64,000 bases of DNA. Source: Campanula takesimana. Taxonomy: Eukaryota; Streptophyta; Magnoliopsida; Asterales; Campanulaceae. A model generated the notes under the pieces. The model worked only from the letters and a program-made list of their open reading frames with translations, had not been told where the DNA came from and did not search any database. This document shows positions 58,829 to 64,000 of this stretch, in pieces. The position numbers and the translations under genes were made by a program. Numbering within the stretch: position 1 is the first letter of the stretch; every line of letters begins with the position of its first letter. The DNA lies in the NCBI GenBank assembly GCA_026119855.1, contig JAOWBW010000254.1:558001-622000 (forward strand), read 5' to 3'.

Positions 58829-59082
58829 AAGCCAGGATTTTCCGAAAAGGGGGTCAACGTTGCTTGGGGATAAGTATTATTGTTGAGGTTTACAAATTTA
58901 GTATACAAGGGGGTCGAATAGTGCAATTTTTCTCAAATTTAAGGGGGTCAAAATGAATAAATTCATCATTTTTTGTAGTAAATGTTATTTTCTAAAATTT
59001 TGAAGGTACTGAAATTGACACATTTCAAAATTCAAGGGGGTCGAATGACCCCCTTCTTCCCTTTGCCCTAGCCTCGCCACTG
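58821..59082. mobile_element. hAT-type MITE, 262 bp, 8-bp TSD
   Basis: ATTGTTGG at 58813-58820 and 59083-59090. The terminal inverted repeats are CAGTGGCGAAGCCAGGATTT and CTAGCCTCGCCACTG. Paralogous empty sites (CCATTGTTGGTAAACC) are at 21675, 47275 and 50359. It interrupts the NDGSP exon. Confidence 0.92.
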
Positions 59083-59944
59083 ATTGTTGGTAAACCTGTG
59101 AGTTCCTACAGCACCAAAGATGATAAGTAAATGATATTGATTCATTTGAGGTAAATGCATGGCTTATTACTTTAAGCAGATGAATAGCATATAGATTGCT
59201 AACAAGTGGGGCAGCAGCACCTGGTGAGAATTCTATTTGGAGGGAAAATAAAAATGTGTACCAGTTTTGCAAGACACCGTTTCAAGGTCCGACATTTGAT
59301 CACAACAAAAGCATTTGAAAGTCCATTTGGAATGCTATTGGAGCACTTGATCCCATAGATAATTATTACCAATATTTCCCAACTCTTAGAAACAAGCTCA
59401 TTTTCCAATGTTAAGGCCCATCAGCAATATACATTTGGTTTCATAAACCTATTGTACACTGAAAATGATGAAATACAGCAGAGGTAGTTTCCTAACATCA
59501 CGTCCACAACCAAATAATGATAATCAAGAAATTATTAAATCCCCTTAAAGTTATTCTTATGTCAATTAGAGAAAAAATCTCACCACGGCGTGTTCTCAAG
59601 GATTTGCAGAAGTCGCAGAATATCAAAGATCACTACCATAAACTGCACAAAAAAGGTGAACGACTGAATGAGATACGTCACATTAAAGAGAAGGGAAAAT
59701 ATTAGTACACACAATATGCTCCACTTGTGGTTCAAGTTTGAAACCTCTTCCGAAAACTCAACTGGTGAATACAAATGTATTGCAACCATATTAATAACAT
59801 AGAAAAGAAGTAGCAACCTTCTAGAATACCTCACTCTTTTTTCAGGGTTGATTTCTAAATTAATGACAACAACCGACAACAGATTTGAAATTATGAGAAT
59901 AAAGAATTATGATAAAAAGAATACCAATAAGAGCTCCTCGTAAC

Positions 59945-60061
59945 CTTCAGCACGAGTGTGAGTCTGGAATGGAGCAAACATGGCATAAATGACTTGACAA
60001 CCTTCCACACATCTGTATTAAAGGTCTCTTCTCTTTTTTTCATTGCATACATCCATAACCC
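59945..60061 (-). pseudogene. Copy E AMKKREETF exon (open)
   Basis: Reads AMKKREETFNTDVWKVVKSF without the deletions of A and C. Confidence 0.55.
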
Positions 60062-61462
60062 CTGAAGTAGCTACCCGTCTACTAGCTGATCAAGAAAAAT
60101 ATCTGACTTATACAAACATTCGAATCATTATGCAACATATAATATAATTGGGTCATGAGAAAGATAAAAAGCATGAATATAATGGAGCGTTAACCTTTCT
60201 GTTGTGATCTGTTGGATCCACTTATCATCTGAAAATAACAAGGGAATTACGTTGTTTTGTTTCCCTCCTTTTCATCATTAACAAAGCATAAAATCAGGAA
60301 TAAAAGAAGATATCTATTTAAACAACATGACCTCACTAGATCTGAGTAGGCCAATATGCTTCACTGGACTAAGCTTGGAAAGTGTAGGTAGCTGTTCTAC
60401 AAAGAATGCGAAGCAGCTAGTGTAAGGCATGCATCACCATCATGGCCAATTATTCGTTATATATGAACAATCTGACAAGTGAGAATCAAAGTATTAATGC
60501 TTGCCACATTAGTGTTACCAGTGAGAAAAAGAGAAAAGCAAGAACTGGGTTAAATATAGATATGAGACGCCCATTAAGAGGAATTGAGGAAGTGAATAAC
60601 ATGACATCATAAAAGAAAACCTCCCTCAGCAACCGCAAACAGAGAGCGTGAAATCTAAAACAGAAGAAGAGCAGCCGAGGAGAGCTCGATGCTGCCAGAG
60701 AAGAAAGATATTCCAAATCTTACAGATAATATATTAATGGGGAAGAGAGTGTGATAAATATCAACATCTTTTCTTCTTCTTTTCGGAATCAGCTATTATA
60801 TTCTGCAAGGGGAAAACTTCATAGAGTTCACACCTTGTTTAAATAGAATCGCTCAAAGTTCAGTGACCTGCTAAAAAAATTAAGGTATCAACCATGCAAG
60901 AAAGGGAGACGTGTATGATCTTTAAGCAGTATACAGACGGAAACACTCTTACTGATCAATGTGTCCACAGCAGAAAGAATAACTCCAGATACATTTGTAA
61001 TCTAGACTCATCTCAGTTTGAAACACAATACAGGTTAAAAAGAGAAAACCCATTTAATATGATATGAGAGATTATCGAATTGTCCTGCCATAACCCCACT
61101 TATAACTTATCAATACAGGTCAAGTAGATAGATTTAAGATCACATCCCACCAATCAGACAGTCATGATGAGAGATAATTGAAATGTTATTTTGGTCTCAT
61201 CCGAGGAAAGTTAGTACACGAAGTTATAATTATTCTTAAAAGAGTTTGCTCTTTTATGGTACGTAACTTCTGTGTCAGATATAAGCTTCAAATGGATATG
61301 TAAAAGCCTCTCTGCAGAAGGAAGAGCGCTAAATTAGTTGTCCACAACCATCCACGCGACTAATTACCTGACTATGCAAGCTCAATTCCACCACTGAACC
61401 CAAATGTTGCAGAATGCAGACAATGTATTACATACAATAAACAACCTAAAATCAACAGTATA

Positions 61463-61647
61463 CTCCCTCCGTCCCAAAATGATCTTTGCGTTTGACTATT
61501 CAAACTTTTTAAGGATATGAACACTTGCTTCACTAGCTATGTTTTTTTTATGCACTTTTAAGCCTAAATTGTAGAATGTGAAACTTTTTGGGACAATGAG
61601 ATATGACAAATAGGAAGATCATTTTGGGACCGGGGGGGGGGGGGGAG
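61463..61647. mobile_element. Stowaway-like MITE with expanded G run
   Basis: Same family and site as 29184-29360. The right end has a run of about 14 G. Confidence 0.88.
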
Positions 61648-63117
61648 TATTGTAAAAAGTACAGAGATAGTTCAGCATCAGAGAAATACTTGATACAAAA
61701 ATCAGGCCCATGCATATATATAGAGAGACGTCAAGAAATCAAAGCAGAAATTTCAACTTTTGCAAGTATATTAGTGACGATAATCTAAGAACACACAAAT
61801 AATGCCGACCACAATATTCATCAAATGATATAAGAAACCGCAAATAGGATCATTAAACAGCCGTACCTTCGCAGCCGACTCCAATATTCATCAAATGTGC
61901 ACGACGACCAAACATCAGAAAAGTATACTGAAACAACATATCACTTGCGTATTAATCATGCAGTCTCCCTAAAAAAAAAATTGATTGTGAATTTTTAAAC
62001 TAGAAAGTGCAGACAAGCACAATAATCGATCAATTTGATCAAACTAAATTCCAAAGTTTATCAATTATGAGAACAATGATTTATCGCTCATGATAGTCTG
62101 GACTGGCCATTGGAGTGAATGACTCCCCATATTACTCATGGAATCAATAATGTGAGTTGGGGTCACTCAGAAATTTTACCAAATAAACAGAATAGCCTAA
62201 AATTCTGATTCTTAACTTTTGGTTACAAACTTCACAGCTTAGAATGTAAGATCAACATGTTTTCCCGGTCAAGTTGCTCTTATCTTAATATGTATTACTG
62301 CTTATCAAACAGCATGTTAGCAATATGATAAATATATACTTGAGTTGATCATGAGGTGCCAATAATATATGTTGTTTGACAATATATTATTTTGAGTTCT
62401 GGGAGAAAAAGGAGAAACATTCAGCTATCAGAAATTGATAGAAATGGATCCATGAAGCTGAGAACAAGAAAGTATGGAATGCAAGAAAAAAAAAAATGTA
62501 TCAACACTTGCACCTTTAATAAGGGCCTAAAGACCTTGAAGTTGACCAAAAATTATTTCAAGACTTGGTGAGGTGGCATAACATAAGACCTTTAAATAGG
62601 TGCAACTATGTAAAAGTGCCTTCATTGGTTATAGTTTCAAAATTATCAGATTCCATCACTGCTATCAAGAGGAAATGAGCACTGAATTACTGACCTGAAC
62701 AAGTACGTATAGAGCTAACAAGATGAGGTGTTGTCCCCTGAAGAATCATGCCTATCACTGCCATCAAAACAAGTCAGATCCTAGATGCAGATATCAAATA
62801 ACTGTCAACATAAAGAAAAATGTTACCAAGTTCACAAAGTTGTGTGTTTGGAAAAATGGAATCCAATGAAGTCCAAGCTGAACGACTGAACGACTGAACG
62901 CCATACGTCACCTGAAAGAGAAGGGAAAATATTAGCACATACAATATGCTACACTTGTGGTTTATGTTTGAAACCTCTTCTAACTCGTTTTACATCACTT
63001 GGTCAAATTTTTTAAGTATACACACACGCCACACATACATATATTATGTAGTGGGTCCCGCATGTGCTCACACAGGATGACTGCTTTAAATTAAAGTGGA
63101 AGGTAACTGAAATTGGG

Positions 63118-63256
63118 GAGGATTCTTGCCCGGCAAAGCACATAGGGGAAAGGATACCATGAGCACAGCACAACCCAGCAAAGTCTCCTCAGTCTAAGAG
63201 CACTTTGACAGCCAAATGTTCCCTTGTAGACGTGAGCTTCATCATATAGGACAAAC
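63118..63256 (-). pseudogene. Copy F DEAH exon (in frame)
   Basis: FVLYDEAHVYKGTFGCQSAL runs open through RLRRLC. The following motif III region is scrambled (no recognisable TAT/SAT). This is the only DEAH exon here whose motif is in frame with the acceptor and not followed by a stop. Confidence 0.75.
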
Positions 63257-63670
63257 CTGTTACAGAAGAATTGCAAATTAAAATGAAAACTCAACTAGTG
63301 AATATAAATGTATTGCAACCATATTAATAACATAGAAAAGAAGTAGCAACCTTCTCTTAAATCATAAAGTGAAACTTGAAAGAATTTTATTTTATTTAAA
63401 AAAAAAGATCTTCAGAAAAAAAAAAATCATTATGCAAAGTGAAGGTAAGGTGCAATGTGATGAAGAAAACGGCCAACAGAACCCAAAGAGAACTAACCAG
63501 TAGAACTTATAAGGTTTAATACAATTCTCTCGAAATTGTCCAGGAAGGCATGAAATGGTCACACCATATCTGGATTTGTGATCAACTACATAAGCTGACA
63601 AAAGATCAACACGCTATACAGAAAGCTGACAAACACCAATGTCTGGAAAAACCATAACTTACTGAAATAC

Positions 63671-63789
63671 CAGTCTAGCCTTATCACGAAGCCATAGCCT
63701 ATCCTCCGGAGGAGTATTCCAAAATTTAAGTCAACTTTAAAATCTTTTAACAAAGATAAAATAGCTCTTAGTTGATCTAGAGCTAAAGC
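63671..63789 (-). pseudogene. Copy F motif Ia exon
   Basis: ALALDQLRAILSLLKDFKVD followed by the shared 13-nt deletion. Confidence 0.7.
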
Positions 63790-64000
63790 CTGCATGAGTG
63801 AAATTATTCACTTGAAATCCCATAAAGGGAAAATCTAAGAATCCAGCAAAGCAACATAATTGACATTACAGAGCATCTGTAGTACCGATTCTATGTTATT
63901 GAGTGATATAACTAGATAAGCCATATTGTACTAAAGCTTTGTCTGGAACAAGTTAAGAGCAATGCTAACAAAATTTGAGACAATATTGAATTCTCCCGCC

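Larger units (their letters stand above)
56512..61889 (-). pseudogene. HRQ1-like helicase pseudogene, copy E (internally deleted, hAT-interrupted)
   Basis: Left part: a 60-bp scrap of the 295-bp repeat, sequence beside the lost C-terminal exon, motif VI (to 57362), motif V (57462-57591), the ILQ exon (58407 leftwards in the gene) and the NDGSP exon with a hAT insertion. At 59820 it jumps to the 5' region, skipping DEAH through the linker exons, and continues with the AMKKREETF exon (59945-60061) and 5' sequence up to 61889. Confidence 0.7.
61890..64000 (-). pseudogene. HRQ1-like helicase pseudogene, copy F (truncated by window end)
   Basis: From right to left: ALAQDQ exon (63671-63789), ITNPDM exon, DEAH exon (about 63118-63256), ILQ exon (62695 leftwards in the gene) and a segment that normally lies next to motif V. 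It resembles copy B most closely. At 61889 it is joined to the 5' end of copy E with motifs V-VI missing. Confidence 0.7.

Overview
This is plant nuclear DNA, most likely from a eudicot. It is AT-rich and intron-rich, holds many TA-flanked MITEs with CTCCCTCCGTCCC ends, and carries a plant RTE-clade LINE, tRNA-derived SINEs, a Helitron, a solo LTR and Mutator/hAT-like elements. I found no intact protein-coding gene. Most short open frames are chance frames in low-complexity or inverted-repeat DNA.

The backbone is a cluster of partial, tandem copies of one dead gene, all on the minus strand. The reading fragments match the plant HRQ1-type RecQ-like helicase (Hrq1/MrfA family with a C-terminal DUF1998-type part). 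Recognisable pieces are the upstream linker, the Walker A exon, the motif Ia exon (ALAQDQLRA), the ITNPDM-type exon, the DEAH exon, the NDGSP exon, the exon before the RecA2 core, the motif V exon (ATNALELGID), the motif VI exon, and one exon downstream of the core (HMNQGRTYLVKN).

Layout, with gene 5'->3' running right to left: copy A 1-5340; spacer with MITEs, SINEs and a minisatellite 5.4-12.18 kb; copy B 12.18-15.85; middle block 15.85-22.01 with a long AT-rich intronic repeat array; motif VI-V block 22.01-23.36; copy C 23.36-29.83; transposon nest 29.93-38.13 (Mutator-like element, Helitron array, solo LTR, foldback element); MITE-rich spacer 38.2-41.5; middle block 41.5-47.6, a paralogue of 15.85-22.0; copy D 47.6-56.51, the most complete; copy E 56.51-61.89, with an internal deletion; and the start of copy F 61.89-64.0.

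The copies share disabling lesions: no Walker A lysine, a 13-nt deletion after the ALAQDQ motif, a TGA in the ITNPDM exon, frameshifts, and both glycines lost from motif VI. The simplest reading is that the gene died first and was then amplified by segmental duplication, with later copy-specific deletions and insertions. The paralogues supply empty sites that date several insertions. A degraded organellar-type tRNA-Asp(GUC) lies beside the Walker A exon and was amplified with it.

The helicase assignment rests on motif recognition by eye. No database search was run, and splice sites are judged from GT/AG context and copy-to-copy comparison.
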